Shown in pieces: positions 25,905 through 35,286 of a DNA stretch of 64,000 nucleotides (positions within the stretch are counted from its first letter, which is position 1; each line of letters starts with the position of its first letter). The stretch covers positions 4,090,501 through 4,154,500 of the forward strand of contig NZ_CP012830.1 in assembly GCF_001307155.1 (NCBI RefSeq), given 5' to 3'. The notes beneath the pieces are model-generated. The model was given only the letters and a program-made list of their open reading frames with translations, was not told where the DNA came from and did not search any database. The position numbers and the translations under genes are program-made. The DNA comes from Pseudomonas fluorescens (lineage in GTDB: Bacteria; Pseudomonadota; Gammaproteobacteria; Pseudomonadales; Pseudomonadaceae).

Positions 25905-27611
25905 ATGTCGACGCTGCCCGAGCCGCTGACCGTGCTGATCGCTGAAGACAGCGCGGCCGATCGCTTGCTGCTGTCGAGTATTGTCCGTCGTCAGGGGCAT
26001 GAGGTGTTGGCTGCGGCCAACGGCGCCGAGGCGGTTGAGCTGTACCAGCAGCAGCGTCCGCAACTGGTGTTGATGGACGCGATGATGCCGGTGATGGACG
26101 GTTTCGAAGCGGCGCGACAGATCAAGCTGCTGGCTGGCGAAACGCTGGTGCCGATCATCTTCCTGACCTCGCTGACGGAAAGCGAAGCCTTGGCGCGCTG
26201 CCTGGAGGCGGGTGGCGACGACTTTCTGGCAAAACCTTATAACCAGGTGATCCTCAGCGCCAAGATCAAGGCGATGGATCGTTTGCGGCGCTTGCAGGCG
26301 ACAGTCCTGGAGCAGCGCGATCTGATCGCCAGGCATCATGAGTACCTGCTCAATGAGCAGCGGGTGGCCAAGGCGGTATTCGACAAGGTCGCTCACTCCG
26401 GTTGCCTGAGCGCTCCCAATATCCGTTATTCGCAATCCCCCTATGCACTGTTCAACGGCGACCTGTTGCTGGCGGCATTTACGCCTGCCGGTGACATGCA
26501 TGTGTTGCTCGGGGATTTCACTGGTCATGGCCTGCCGGCAGCAGTCGGCGCCATGCCGCTGGCGGAAGTGTTCTACGGTATGACCGCCAAGGGTTACGGC
26601 CTGTCGGAAATGCTGTGCGAGATGAACGCCAAGCTCAAGCGTATCCTGCCGGTGGATATGTTCTGTTGCGCGACCCTGTTGTGCCTGAGTTTTCAGCGTC
26701 GTTCGGTGGAGGTCTGGAACGGCGGTATGCCGGATGGTTATCTGCATGATATCGCCAACGACAAGCGCACCGTATTGCCGGCGCGGCATCTGCCGCTGGG
26801 AGTGTTGAGTGCGCAAGCCTTTGATGATCGCACCGAGGTGTTGCCGATGGCCCTCGGCGACCGGGTATTCCTGTTGTCGGACGGCGTGATCGATACCTGT
26901 GATGCCAACGACCAGTTATTTGGTGTCGAGCGGTTGCAGCAGGTGTTTGCCGACAATCGCCAGCCAGACCGATTGTTCGAGGAGATCGAACAGGCGCTGC
27001 GGGATTTCCGTGGCGAGGCGCGTGACGATGTCAGCATGCTCGAGGTTCGCCTGCTCGAAGCCTCGCAACTCACGCCGCCGGCCATGGTGTATTCCGACAG
27101 CAGTGTGTCTTGCCCGCTGGATTGGTCGGTGAGTTTTGAGTTTCGTGCAGACTCGCTCAGGCGCTTCAATCCGTTGCCTTATATGATGCAATTGTTGCTT
27201 GAGGTGCATGGGTTGCGGGCGCAAAGCGGGGCGCTTTACAGTGTGCTGGCCGAGCTCTATTCCAATGCACTGGAGCATGGTGTACTGGGCCTGGATTCGA
27301 GTATCAAGCGCGATGCCTCCGGGTTTGCGCGGTATTACGAGCAGCGCAATGCGCGTCTGGAAGCGCTTGAGGATGGCTACCTGCGGGTGCATATGCAGCT
27401 GTCGCCGCAAGGTGCGGGAGGCTGTCTGGTGGTGGAAGTCGAAGACAGTGGTGCAGGGTTCGACGTAGAGCGGGTCATGACTCGACCTGTCGACAGCGGC
27501 CGCTTGTCGGGTCGCGGTGTGAGTCTGATTCGTCAGTTGAGTCACAGCGCCAGTTGGTCGGACAATGGCCGACGTGCCCGCGTGGAGTTTTCCTGGGAGG
27601 CTCAGGCATAA
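25905..27611 (+). CDS. hsbR: Response regulator with PP2C phosphatase and kinase domains, HsbR
   Basis: This 568-aa protein has a receiver domain with Asp58 (LVLMDAMMPVMDG), a SpoIIE-type phosphatase domain (LLGDFTGHGLPAAVGAMPL, about residues 190-390) and a C-terminal HATPase domain (LAELYSNALEHGVLGLDSS). It resembles P. aeruginosa HsbR, which acts on HsbA and takes phosphate from HptB. The ATG at 25905 is chosen; a TTG at 25896 is also in frame but overlaps the hsbA stop. Confidence 0.9.
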   Translation: MSTLPEPLTVLIAEDSAADRLLLSSIVRRQGHEVLAAANGAEAVELYQQQRPQLVLMDAMMPVMDGFEAARQIKLLAGETLVPIIFLTSLTESEALARCLEAGGDDFLAKPYNQVILSAKIKAMDRLRRLQATVLEQRDLIARHHEYLLNEQRVAKAVFDKVAHSGCLSAPNIRYSQSPYALFNGDLLLAAFTPAGDMHVLLGDFTGHGLPAAVGAMPLAEVFYGMTAKGYGLSEMLCEMNAKLKRILPVDMFCCATLLCLSFQRRSVEVWNGGMPDGYLHDIANDKRTVLPARHLPLGVLSAQAFDDRTEVLPMALGDRVFLLSDGVIDTCDANDQLFGVERLQQVFADNRQPDRLFEEIEQALRDFRGEARDDVSMLEVRLLEASQLTPPAMVYSDSSVSCPLDWSVSFEFRADSLRRFNPLPYMMQLLLEVHGLRAQSGALYSVLAELYSNALEHGVLGLDSSIKRDASGFARYYEQRNARLEALEDGYLRVHMQLSPQGAGGCLVVEVEDSGAGFDVERVMTRPVDSGRLSGRGVSLIRQLSHSASWSDNGRRARVEFSWEAQA

Positions 27612-27641
27612 TCCGCGCATTCTTGATCAAGGAGCGAACAA

Positions 27642-27986
27642 GTGACTGACATTCATCTGGATCACGACGTACTGAGTGCGCTGCAAGAAGTCATGGAGGA
27701 TGAGTACCCGATACTTCTGGATACTTTCCTTCAGGACTCCGAAACACGCTTGACCCAACTTCGCGAAACTCAGGACCCCGACCAGTTGCTCAGTGCCGCC
27801 CACAGCTTCAAGGGCAGCAGCAGCAACATGGGGGCTACGCGCCTGGCTGAACTGTGCAATGAGCTGGAGCAGCGAGCGAAACAAAAAAGCCTTGCGGGCA
27901 TTGAAGAGCTGGTCGGCGAAATCGACGGCGAATTTGCCATCGTCCGACGCTTGTACAGTGAAGAGCGCCAGCGTTTTCATTGTTGA
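27642..27986 (+). CDS. hptB: Histidine phosphotransfer protein HptB
   Basis: HptB (114 aa) is a single Hpt domain. The phospho-His54 is in SAAHSFKGSSSNMGA. It passes phosphate from hybrid kinases to HsbR. It starts with GTG at 27642 after the site AAGGAG. Confidence 0.93.
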   Translation: MTDIHLDHDVLSALQEVMEDEYPILLDTFLQDSETRLTQLRETQDPDQLLSAAHSFKGSSSNMGATRLAELCNELEQRAKQKSLAGIEELVGEIDGEFAIVRRLYSEERQRFHC

Positions 27987-28091
27987 AAGCACCCACGTTG
28001 CAGGTTTTTCCAGCACCTGAGCAAACCTGGCTCGACCCTTGCAGCTTTGCTTCTCAACTGTACCTACGATCCCAGTGCAGCGGAGACCGTT

Positions 28092-29501
28092 ATGCCCCTC
28101 GCCCCGAATTCGCTTCTTCAGGCCGCCTCGCAGGCCAAGACTCAGTCCGTGTCTGCCAGCGTGCCTGTCAATGCGCCGGCAGCGCCTGCGGAGCCCCGGG
28201 ATAAGGCCGCCAGCTTTTCTCAGGTCTACGCCAAACAGGCGCAAGCTACCCCGGCGTCCAGTGCTGACGGGGCCGGTAAAAACGTGCGCGACAAAGTGGC
28301 GGACAGCACCGGCAAAAAAGTGGCGCCTGACGACAAGTCTGCCGCCCCGCAGGCGACCGTTGCCGATAACGGCAAATCCTTGCCCGCCGACAAGCCGGCG
28401 GATACCAGCGACAAGGCCACCAGCGACGTAAGCGGCGCGAGCGACTCGGCAGCAGCCAAGGATGCCCCGGTCGCTGATAGCACTCCGCTAGACCCAACTC
28501 TCGATCCGGCATTGGCGCAGGCGGTGCAGCCGATGCCGACGCTGGTGCCAGTGCCGGTACCCGATCCACAAACACCGCCAGTGGTCGCTCAGGTTCAGGT
28601 TCAGACCCAGCCTCAGGTCGATCCGGCTTTTACGGCGACAGTGACGCCTGCACCGGCTCAGCCGTTGGTTGCGACTGATCCTTCGTTCGATCCTGCATCC
28701 GATCCTTTGGACGCGATGCCAGCGGTGCGCCTGGCACTTGAGCAAAGTGGTCACGTGTCGGCCTCCAGCCAGCCCCCGACCAAAGCGACGCCGGATCAGG
28801 CTGATAGCGAGCCCACCGTGGCGCAGAACTTTGCCAATGGCATGGCGAGCATGCTTGATGTGCAAACCAGCAAGGACAGCACCAGCCAGGGAGGCGAAAA
28901 GTCCTTCAGCGGGTTGATCGACGACGGGCTCAAGGACCTGAAATCGGCAACCAGCGACACGCGCGTTGACGATTTCGCCAATCGCCTGGCAGCGCTGACT
29001 CAGGCCGCCACGCCCAAGACTGCGAATGCGTTGCCGGTGAATCAGCCGATCGCCATGCATCAGAGCGGCTGGACCGAGGAAGTGGTCAATCGGGTCATGT
29101 ACCTGTCGAGTGCCAACCTCAAAGCGGCCGATATTCAGCTTCAGCCGGCGGAGTTGGGTCGCCTGGATATTCGGGTGAACATGGTTCCCGATCAGCAGAC
29201 TCAAGTGACTTTCATGAGTGCTCATGTAGGTGTACGTGAGGCGCTGGACAGCCAGATGCATCGTTTGCGCGACATGTTTACCCAGCAAGGCATGGGGCAA
29301 GTCGATGTCAACGTGTCCGACCAGTCCCGCGGCTGGCAAGGGCAAGGGCAGCAGCAGGCCCAGCAAGGCCAGGGCGCAGGCGCGACTGCCAGCGGTGGTC
29401 GTCTGGGCTCGGCGGATGAAGAGCTGCCGGCAAACGTGGCTGAAGCGGCCGCCAGCACGACCAGCGTCATCGGCTCCAGCGCAGTCGATTACTACGCCTG
29501 A
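28092..29501 (+). CDS. fliK: Flagellar hook-length control protein FliK
   Basis: FliK (469 aa) measures the hook and switches export from hook to filament substrates. It has a long Ala/Pro/Asp-rich disordered N-terminal part, about residues 1-270, and the Flg_hook domain near the C-terminus (IQLQPAELGRLDIRVNMVPD). The ATG at 28092 gives MPLAPNSLLQAA, as in related species; the frame extends upstream to 28047 but without a ribosome site. Confidence 0.93.
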   Translation: MPLAPNSLLQAASQAKTQSVSASVPVNAPAAPAEPRDKAASFSQVYAKQAQATPASSADGAGKNVRDKVADSTGKKVAPDDKSAAPQATVADNGKSLPADKPADTSDKATSDVSGASDSAAAKDAPVADSTPLDPTLDPALAQAVQPMPTLVPVPVPDPQTPPVVAQVQVQTQPQVDPAFTATVTPAPAQPLVATDPSFDPASDPLDAMPAVRLALEQSGHVSASSQPPTKATPDQADSEPTVAQNFANGMASMLDVQTSKDSTSQGGEKSFSGLIDDGLKDLKSATSDTRVDDFANRLAALTQAATPKTANALPVNQPIAMHQSGWTEEVVNRVMYLSSANLKAADIQLQPAELGRLDIRVNMVPDQQTQVTFMSAHVGVREALDSQMHRLRDMFTQQGMGQVDVNVSDQSRGWQGQGQQQAQQGQGAGATASGGRLGSADEELPANVAEAAASTTSVIGSSAVDYYA

Positions 29502-29522
29502 CAAGCTGCAGCAACCCGAACA

Positions 29523-29587
29523 GATCGCAGCCTTCGGCAGCTCCTACGCCCCGCCTTTGTAGGAGCTGCCGAAGGCTGCGATCTTTT
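29523..29587 (+). terminator. Intrinsic terminator after fliK
   Basis: A perfect 25-base stem (arms at 29523-29547 and 29559-29583) with an 11-base loop is followed by TTTT. Its sequence resembles known Pseudomonas repeat hairpins, so it may be a repeat serving as terminator. Confidence 0.85.
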
Positions 29588-29635
29588 GATATCGGCATTA
29601 GCCGACCGCTACACCATTCCCCCTCCTGACACTTC

Positions 29636-29651
29636 TGGCATAACACTTGCT
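29636..29651 (+). promoter_or_regulatory. Sigma-54 promoter of fliLMNOPQR-flhB
   Basis: TGGCATAACACTTGCT has GG at 29637-29638 and GC at 29649-29650, ten bases apart. It is 51 bases before fliL. Confidence 0.85.
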
Positions 29652-29701
29652 CTTGCCTTGCCGTGCACCTGTGAAAACTCGAATAGTGACGGATTATTGG
29701 C

Positions 29702-30202
29702 ATGGCGAAGAGCGAAGCAGCAGTGAAAGACCCTGCCGGGAAAGGCAAACTCAAGCTTATTCTCGTGATTGTGCTGGCCGTGCTGCTGGCGATCGGTCTG
29801 TCCGTGGGGGCGACCTGGTACTTTATGCACAGCGCTCAGAGCAAGCCTGCGCCTGCAGCCGAAACCGCCAGTAATGCCAAGCCTGCGGCGATTTACGAAC
29901 CCATGGCTCCGGCCTTCGTGGCCAACTACAACCAGAATGGCCGTCAGCGCTACATGCAGGTGAGCATTACCCTGCAGGCGCGTAACCAGGCCGATCTGGA
30001 TGCGCTGAAAGTGCATATGCCGGTGATTCGCAACAACCTGGTCATGCTGTTCTCCGCGCAGAGTTTCGACACCCTGGCGACTCCGGTCGGTCAGGAAATG
30101 CTGCGCCAGAAAGCCACTGCCAGTGTGCAGGAAGTCGCGCAGAAAGAAGTCGGCAAAGTCGTTATCGACCAGTTGCTGTTTACCAATTTCGTACTGCAGT
30201 AG
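29702..30202 (+). CDS. fliL: Stator-associated protein FliL
   Basis: FliL (166 aa) is a single-pass inner-membrane protein near the stators. Its membrane segment is about residues 17-40 (LKLILVIVLAVLLAIGLSVG), followed by the periplasmic SPFH-like domain. It starts nine bases before fliM. Confidence 0.95.
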   Translation: MAKSEAAVKDPAGKGKLKLILVIVLAVLLAIGLSVGATWYFMHSAQSKPAPAAETASNAKPAAIYEPMAPAFVANYNQNGRQRYMQVSITLQARNQADLDALKVHMPVIRNNLVMLFSAQSFDTLATPVGQEMLRQKATASVQEVAQKEVGKVVIDQLLFTNFVLQ

Positions 30203-30211
30203 GAACACGAC

Positions 30212-31180
30212 ATGGCCGTGCAGGACCTGCTGTCCCAGGATGAGATCGATGCGCTGTTGCATGGTGTCGACGATGGTCTGGTACAGACCGACAACGCTGC
30301 TGAACCCGGCAGTGTCAAAAGCTATGACCTGACCAGTCAGGATCGCATCGTCCGTGGACGCATGCCGACCCTGGAAATGATCAACGAGCGGTTTGCCCGT
30401 TACACGCGCATCAGCATGTTCAACATGCTGCGGCGTTCGGCGGACGTCGCTGTCGGTGGCGTGCAGGTGATGAAGTTCGGCGAATACGTGCACTCGCTGT
30501 ACGTACCGACCAGTCTCAACCTGGTCAAGATCAAGCCGTTGCGCGGTACCGCATTGTTCATCCTCGACGCCAAGCTGGTGTTCAAGCTGGTAGACAACTT
30601 CTTTGGCGGTGACGGTCGTCACGCCAAGATCGAAGGCCGTGAATTCACCCCGACCGAATTGCGCGTCGTGCGCATGGTGCTGGAGCAGGCCTTCGTTGAT
30701 TTGAAAGAAGCCTGGCAAGCGATCATGGAAGTCAATTTCGAGTACATCAACTCGGAAGTGAACCCGGCCATGGCCAACATCGTCGGGCCGAGCGAAGCGG
30801 TGGTGGTCTCGACCTTCCACATCGAACTCGACGGCGGCGGTGGTGACCTGCACGTGACCATGCCGTACTCGATGATCGAGCCGGTCCGCGAAATGCTCGA
30901 TGCCGGCTTCCAGTCGGACCTCGACGATCAGGACGAGCGTTGGGTCAACGCCCTGCGTCAGGACGTGCTGGATGTCGACGTGCCGATCGGTGCCACGGTT
31001 GCCCGTCGCCAGTTGCGCCTGCGGGACATCCTGCACATGCAGCCGGGGGACGTGATCCCGGTCGATATGCCGGAAGAGATGATCATGCGCGCCAACGGCG
31101 TGCCGGCCTTCAAGGTCAAGATGGGCTCCCACAAGGGCAACCTGGCGTTGCAAGTGATCGAGCCGATCGAGCGACGCTGA
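30212..31180 (+). CDS. fliM: Motor switch protein FliM
   Basis: FliM (322 aa) is the switch protein that binds CheY-P. The N-terminal CheY-binding motif is at residues 8-17 (SQDEIDALLH). The CheC-like middle domain (RISMFNMLRRSADVAVGGVQ) and the C-terminal SpoA domain (LRDILHMQPGDVIPVDMPEE) follow. It is the family's normal size. Confidence 0.98.
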   Translation: MAVQDLLSQDEIDALLHGVDDGLVQTDNAAEPGSVKSYDLTSQDRIVRGRMPTLEMINERFARYTRISMFNMLRRSADVAVGGVQVMKFGEYVHSLYVPTSLNLVKIKPLRGTALFILDAKLVFKLVDNFFGGDGRHAKIEGREFTPTELRVVRMVLEQAFVDLKEAWQAIMEVNFEYINSEVNPAMANIVGPSEAVVVSTFHIELDGGGGDLHVTMPYSMIEPVREMLDAGFQSDLDDQDERWVNALRQDVLDVDVPIGATVARRQLRLRDILHMQPGDVIPVDMPEEMIMRANGVPAFKVKMGSHKGNLALQVIEPIERR

Positions 31181-31249
31181 TCTGCGTTCGCACACATTCG
31201 CTTTTAATTGACGGTTTCCAATTGATTGGTTGCCCGCTGAGGACAAATG

Positions 31250-31711
31250 ATGGCTGACGAAATGAATACCCAGGACGACCAGGCGCTGGCCGATGAATGG
31301 GCTGCGGCGCTCGAGGAAACGGGTGATGCCGGGCAGGACGATATTGACGCCTTGCTGGCCGCCGATGCGGCGAGTTCCTCGTCCTCCAGCCGTCTGGCAA
31401 TGGAAGAGTTCGGCAGTGTGCCGAAGAACCACGAGCCAGTGACCCTCGACGGTCCTAACCTGGACGTGATTCTGGACATCCCGGTGTCGATTTCCATGGA
31501 AGTCGGCAGCACCGATATCAACATTCGTAACCTGCTGCAGCTCAACCAGGGCTCGGTGATCGAACTTGACCGTCTGGCCGGCGAACCGCTGGACGTGCTG
31601 GTCAATGGCACGCTCATCGCTCACGGCGAAGTGGTGGTGGTCAACGAGAAGTTCGGCATCCGCCTGACCGACGTGATCAGCCCAAGCGAACGCATCAAGA
31701 AGCTGCGCTGA
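31250..31711 (+). CDS. fliN: Motor switch protein FliN
   Basis: FliN (153 aa) forms the bottom of the switch ring and helps dock FliH. The SpoA domain is C-terminal (DIPVSISMEVGSTDINIRNL). The acidic N-terminal half contains QDDIDALLAAD at residues 29-39, resembling the CheY-binding motif of FliM. ATG 31250 is preferred over ATG 31247 because of the better spacing to GAGGAC. Confidence 0.96.
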   Translation: MADEMNTQDDQALADEWAAALEETGDAGQDDIDALLAADAASSSSSSRLAMEEFGSVPKNHEPVTLDGPNLDVILDIPVSISMEVGSTDINIRNLLQLNQGSVIELDRLAGEPLDVLVNGTLIAHGEVVVVNEKFGIRLTDVISPSERIKKLR

Positions 31712-32143
31712 GTGAAGGCGTTTCTCGGCGTATTGCTGGCCTTGCCGCTCAGTGCATGGGCAGCGGAACCGGTAGCGGCGGCCGCGACCCCGGCGGTCGG
31801 CAGCGGCGTGGCCGGGCAGTTGACTCAGCTGGTGCTGGGTTTGCTGATGGTGCTGGGCCTGATCTTCTTCCTCGCCTGGTTGTTGCGCCGCGTCCAGCAG
31901 GCGGGTCCTGCCGGCAAAGGGCAAGTGATCGAGCTGATCGGCTCGCGCGCCCTCGGGCCGCGTGATCGCCTGGTGCTGGTGCAAGTCGGTAACGAGCAGA
32001 TTCTGCTTGGGCTGACCCCGGGCACCATTACCCCGTTGCATGTGCTCAAGGAACCGGTGCAAGTGCCGAGCACCGAGCAGGCGACCCCCGAGTTTGCCCA
32101 GCGCCTGATGGAGTTGCTGGGTAAAGATAAGGATAAGAAGTAA
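31712..32143 (+). CDS. fliO: Export gate assembly protein FliO
   Basis: FliO (143 aa) helps FliP assemble in the inner membrane. It has a signal-like N-terminus, one strong membrane segment at about residues 36-60 (LTQLVLGLLMVLGLIFFLAW) and a cytoplasmic C-terminal domain. The start is GTG directly after the fliN stop, and it overlaps fliP by one base. Confidence 0.93.
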   Translation: MKAFLGVLLALPLSAWAAEPVAAAATPAVGSGVAGQLTQLVLGLLMVLGLIFFLAWLLRRVQQAGPAGKGQVIELIGSRALGPRDRLVLVQVGNEQILLGLTPGTITPLHVLKEPVQVPSTEQATPEFAQRLMELLGKDKDKK

Positions 32144-32892
32144 TGCCGTTGCGCATCCTGTTGACACTGGTCCTGATGCTGGCCGCGCCGTTGGCGTTCG
32201 CCGCCGACCCGTTGTCGATTCCGGCGATCACCCTGGGCACGAACGCCAATGGCGCTCAGGAGTACTCGGTCAGCCTGCAAATCCTGCTGATCATGACCGC
32301 GCTGAGCTTCATCCCGGCGTTTGTCATGCTGATGACCAGTTTCACCCGGATCATCATTGTGTTCTCGATCCTGCGTCAGGCCCTGGGCTTGCAACAGACA
32401 CCATCGAACCAGATTCTCACCGGCATGGCGCTGTTTCTGACCCTGTTCATCATGGCGCCGGTCTTTGATCGGGTGAATCAGGATGCCTTGCAGCCGTATC
32501 TGGCCGAGAAGCTGACGGCTCAGGATGCAGTGGCCAAGGCGCAAGTGCCGATCAAGGACTTCATGCTGGCGCAGACCCGTAGCAGCGATCTTGAGTTGTT
32601 CATGCGCCTGTCCAAGCGCACCGACATCGCAACGCCGGATCAGGCGCCGCTGACCATTCTGGTGCCGGCCTTCGTGACCTCGGAGCTGAAAACAGCGTTC
32701 CAGATTGGCTTCATGATCTTCATTCCGTTCCTGATCATCGACCTGGTCGTTGCCAGTGTGCTGATGGCCATGGGCATGATGATGCTCTCGCCGCTGATCA
32801 TTTCGCTGCCGTTCAAGATCATGCTGTTTGTGCTGGTGGATGGCTGGGCGTTGATCATCGGTACGCTGGCGAGCAGTTTCGGCGGTGTTTAG
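32143..32892 (+). CDS. fliP: Export gate protein FliP
   Basis: FliP (249 aa) builds the export channel with FliQ and FliR. A cleavable signal peptide and four membrane segments are visible. The family signatures VMLMTSFTRIIIVFSILRQA and IPFLIIDLVVASVLMAMGMM are present. Confidence 0.97.
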   Translation: MPLRILLTLVLMLAAPLAFAADPLSIPAITLGTNANGAQEYSVSLQILLIMTALSFIPAFVMLMTSFTRIIIVFSILRQALGLQQTPSNQILTGMALFLTLFIMAPVFDRVNQDALQPYLAEKLTAQDAVAKAQVPIKDFMLAQTRSSDLELFMRLSKRTDIATPDQAPLTILVPAFVTSELKTAFQIGFMIFIPFLIIDLVVASVLMAMGMMMLSPLIISLPFKIMLFVLVDGWALIIGTLASSFGGV

Positions 32893-32916
32893 GCATAAGT
32901 GGGCGGGTAGGGCGAT

Positions 32917-33186
32917 ATGACTCCTGAAGTTGCGGTAGACCTGTTCCGTGAGGCGCTTTGGCTGACCACCATGATGGTCGCCATATTGGTCGTTCCGAGT
33001 TTGCTGGTGGGCCTGCTGGTCGCGATGTTTCAGGCGGCCACGCAGATCAACGAACAGACCCTGAGCTTCCTCCCGCGTTTGCTGGTGATGCTGATCACAC
33101 TGATCGTTGCCGGTCCGTGGCTGATACAAACGTTCATGGAATACATCCTGCGCTTGTACACCAGCATTCCGCAGTTGATCGGCTAA
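32917..33186 (+). CDS. fliQ: Export gate protein FliQ
   Basis: FliQ (89 aa) has two membrane helices (residues about 17-40 and 54-75). The motif FQAATQINEQTLSFLPRLL is conserved. It lies between fliP and fliR. Confidence 0.97.
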   Translation: MTPEVAVDLFREALWLTTMMVAILVVPSLLVGLLVAMFQAATQINEQTLSFLPRLLVMLITLIVAGPWLIQTFMEYILRLYTSIPQLIG

Positions 33187-33189
33187 ACC

Positions 33190-33972
33190 ATGTCATTGCT
33201 GGCGCTGACCGATGCGCAAATCAGTACCTGGGTGGCCAGCTTCATGCTGCCGCTATTTCGGGTTGGCGCGGTGCTGACGACCATGCCGGTCTTCGGCACG
33301 ACCCTGGTGCCCAAGCGTATTCGGTTGTACTTCGCGCTGGCGATAACGGTGGTTATCACGCCGGGCCTGCCGCCGATGCCGCAGGTCAATCCGCTGGACT
33401 TGAGCGGTCTGCTGCTGATTGCCGAACAGATACTGATTGGCGCGCTGCTGGGGTTTTCCTTGCAGTTGTTCTTTCAGGCGTTCGTGGTGGCCGGGCAGAT
33501 TGTTTCGATCCAGATGGGCATGGGCTTCGCGTCCATGGTCGACCCCACCAACGGCGTGTCGGCGGCCGTCATCGGGCAGTTCTTGACGATGCTGGTGACG
33601 TTGCTGTTTCTGGGGATGAATGGCCATCTGGTGGTGTTTGAAGTCCTCACGGAAAGCTTCACGACCCTGCCGGTGGGCAGTGGCATGCTGGTCAATCATT
33701 TCTGGGAAATGGCCGGCAAGATGGGCTGGGTGCTGGGGGCGGCGATGCTACTGGTATTGCCGGCAATCACCGCGCTGCTGGTGGTCAACATTGCCTTCGG
33801 GGTCATGACTCGCGCGGCGCCGCAACTGAATATCTTCTCTATCGGTTTTCCGCTGACCCTGGTGCTGGGCCTGGTGATTTTCTGGGTCAGCCTGGGGGAC
33901 ATTCTCAACCAGTACCAACCGCTGGCCACCGAGGCCTTGCAGTTGTTGCGTGATATGGCACAGGCGCGCTGA
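33190..33972 (+). CDS. fliR: Export gate protein FliR
   Basis: FliR (260 aa) is the multi-pass gate protein with about six membrane helices. The conserved stretch GMGFASMVDPTNGVSAAVIG is clear. flhB follows after three bases. Confidence 0.97.
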   Translation: MSLLALTDAQISTWVASFMLPLFRVGAVLTTMPVFGTTLVPKRIRLYFALAITVVITPGLPPMPQVNPLDLSGLLLIAEQILIGALLGFSLQLFFQAFVVAGQIVSIQMGMGFASMVDPTNGVSAAVIGQFLTMLVTLLFLGMNGHLVVFEVLTESFTTLPVGSGMLVNHFWEMAGKMGWVLGAAMLLVLPAITALLVVNIAFGVMTRAAPQLNIFSIGFPLTLVLGLVIFWVSLGDILNQYQPLATEALQLLRDMAQAR

Positions 33973-33975
33973 GTC

Positions 33976-35115
33976 ATGGCTGAAAGCGAGAGCGGTCAGG
34001 ACAAGACAGAAGACCCCACGGACAAGCGCAAGAAGGACTCCCGTGAAAAGGGCGAGATCGCGCGCTCCAAAGAGCTCAATACTCTGGCGGTGATGCTGGC
34101 CGGTGCGGGCGGATTGCTGATCTACGGCGGCGGTCTGGCGCTGGACCTGCTGGAAATCATGCGCCTGAACTTCTCCCTGCCGCGTGAAGTGGTGCTGACT
34201 CCGGACGCCATGGGCCTGTATTTGCTGAAGTCGGGCAAGATCGCGATTATCGCGGTGCAACCGGTGCTGCTGACCTTGTTGCTGGCGGCGATCATCGGCC
34301 CGATTTCCCTGGGCGGCTGGCTGTTCGCCGGCAGTAGCCTGGCACCCAAGTTCAGTCGAATGAACCCGGCCAACGGCCTCAAGCGGATGTTTTCGTCCAC
34401 GGCGCTGATCGAGCTGCTCAAGGCCCTGGCAAAATTCCTGCTGGTACTGTTCGTCGCGCTGAGCGTGCTGCGCTCGGACATTGACGACTTGTTGCGAATC
34501 GCCCATGAGCCGCTGGAGCAGGCGATTATTCACAGTGTGCAACTGGTGGGCTGGAGCACCTTGTGGATGGCGTGCGGGTTGATTCTGATCGCGGCGGTCG
34601 ATGTGCCGGTTCAGCTTTACCAGAGTCACAAAAAACTGCTGATGACCAAGCAGGAAGTGCGCGACGAGCACAAGGATCAGGAAGGTCGCCCCGAGGTCAA
34701 GCAGCGGATTCGCCAGTTGCAGCGCGAGATGTCCCAGCGGCGGATGATGGCGGCCATTCCTGAGGCCGATGTGGTCATTACCAACCCGACCCACTACGCG
34801 GTGGCGCTCAAGTACGATCCGGAGAAGGGTGGGGCGCCGATGCTGGTGGCCAAGGGCAGCGACTTCCTGGCGCTGAAGATCCGCGAAATCGCGGTGGCTA
34901 ATGAGGTCTTGCTGCTTGAGTCGCCGGCTCTGGCGCGTTCGATTTACTATTCCACGGAGCTTGATCAGGAAATTCCTGGTGGGCTCTATTTGGCGGTTGC
35001 TCAGGTGTTGGCTTACGTTTATCAGATCCGTCAGTACCGTGCGGGCAAGGGTAAGCGCCCGGATCCGCTTAAGGATGAATTGCCGATTCCGCCGGATCTG
35101 CGGCGGGATTCCTGA
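33976..35115 (+). CDS. flhB: Export switch protein FlhB
   Basis: FlhB (379 aa) is the gate protein whose self-cleavage switches substrate class. Four membrane helices lie in the first 215 residues. The cleavage motif NPTH is at residues 270-273, so the cut would be between Asn270 and Pro271. The N-terminal KTEDPTDKRKKDSREKGEIA is typical. Confidence 0.97.
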   Translation: MAESESGQDKTEDPTDKRKKDSREKGEIARSKELNTLAVMLAGAGGLLIYGGGLALDLLEIMRLNFSLPREVVLTPDAMGLYLLKSGKIAIIAVQPVLLTLLLAAIIGPISLGGWLFAGSSLAPKFSRMNPANGLKRMFSSTALIELLKALAKFLLVLFVALSVLRSDIDDLLRIAHEPLEQAIIHSVQLVGWSTLWMACGLILIAAVDVPVQLYQSHKKLLMTKQEVRDEHKDQEGRPEVKQRIRQLQREMSQRRMMAAIPEADVVITNPTHYAVALKYDPEKGGAPMLVAKGSDFLALKIREIAVANEVLLLESPALARSIYYSTELDQEIPGGLYLAVAQVLAYVYQIRQYRAGKGKRPDPLKDELPIPPDLRRDS

Positions 35116-35143
35116 CCGGCTTACGCTGATCAAAATTGTGCGG

Positions 35144-35270
35144 GTTGGCTTGCCTGCGATGGCGGCCTGACAGCCGACCCGTCTCTTTCAGATATACCCC
35201 CATCCCCTGTGGGAGCCGGGCTTGCCCGCGATGGCGGCCTGACAGCCGACCAATCTCTTGCAGGTGTACA
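35144..35270. repeat. Two direct copies of a REP-like unit
   Basis: A 24-base stretch (starting GCGATGGCGGCC and ending AGCCGACC) is identical at 35156-35179 and 35228-35251, and the flanks are similar on both sides. The second copy carries GGGAGCCGGGCTTGCCCGC, a common Pseudomonas repeat sequence. A related palindrome occurs at 36168-36186. Confidence 0.75.
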
Positions 35271-35286
35271 TATCCATTTCTGCGGT

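Noticed and set aside
29609..32167. Very long minus-strand open frame (about 850 codons) across fliL-fliM-fliN-fliO
   Set aside because: It is a shadow of G+C-rich genes on the plus strand, with a composition (His/Gln/Arg-rich) typical of antisense frames and no family features.
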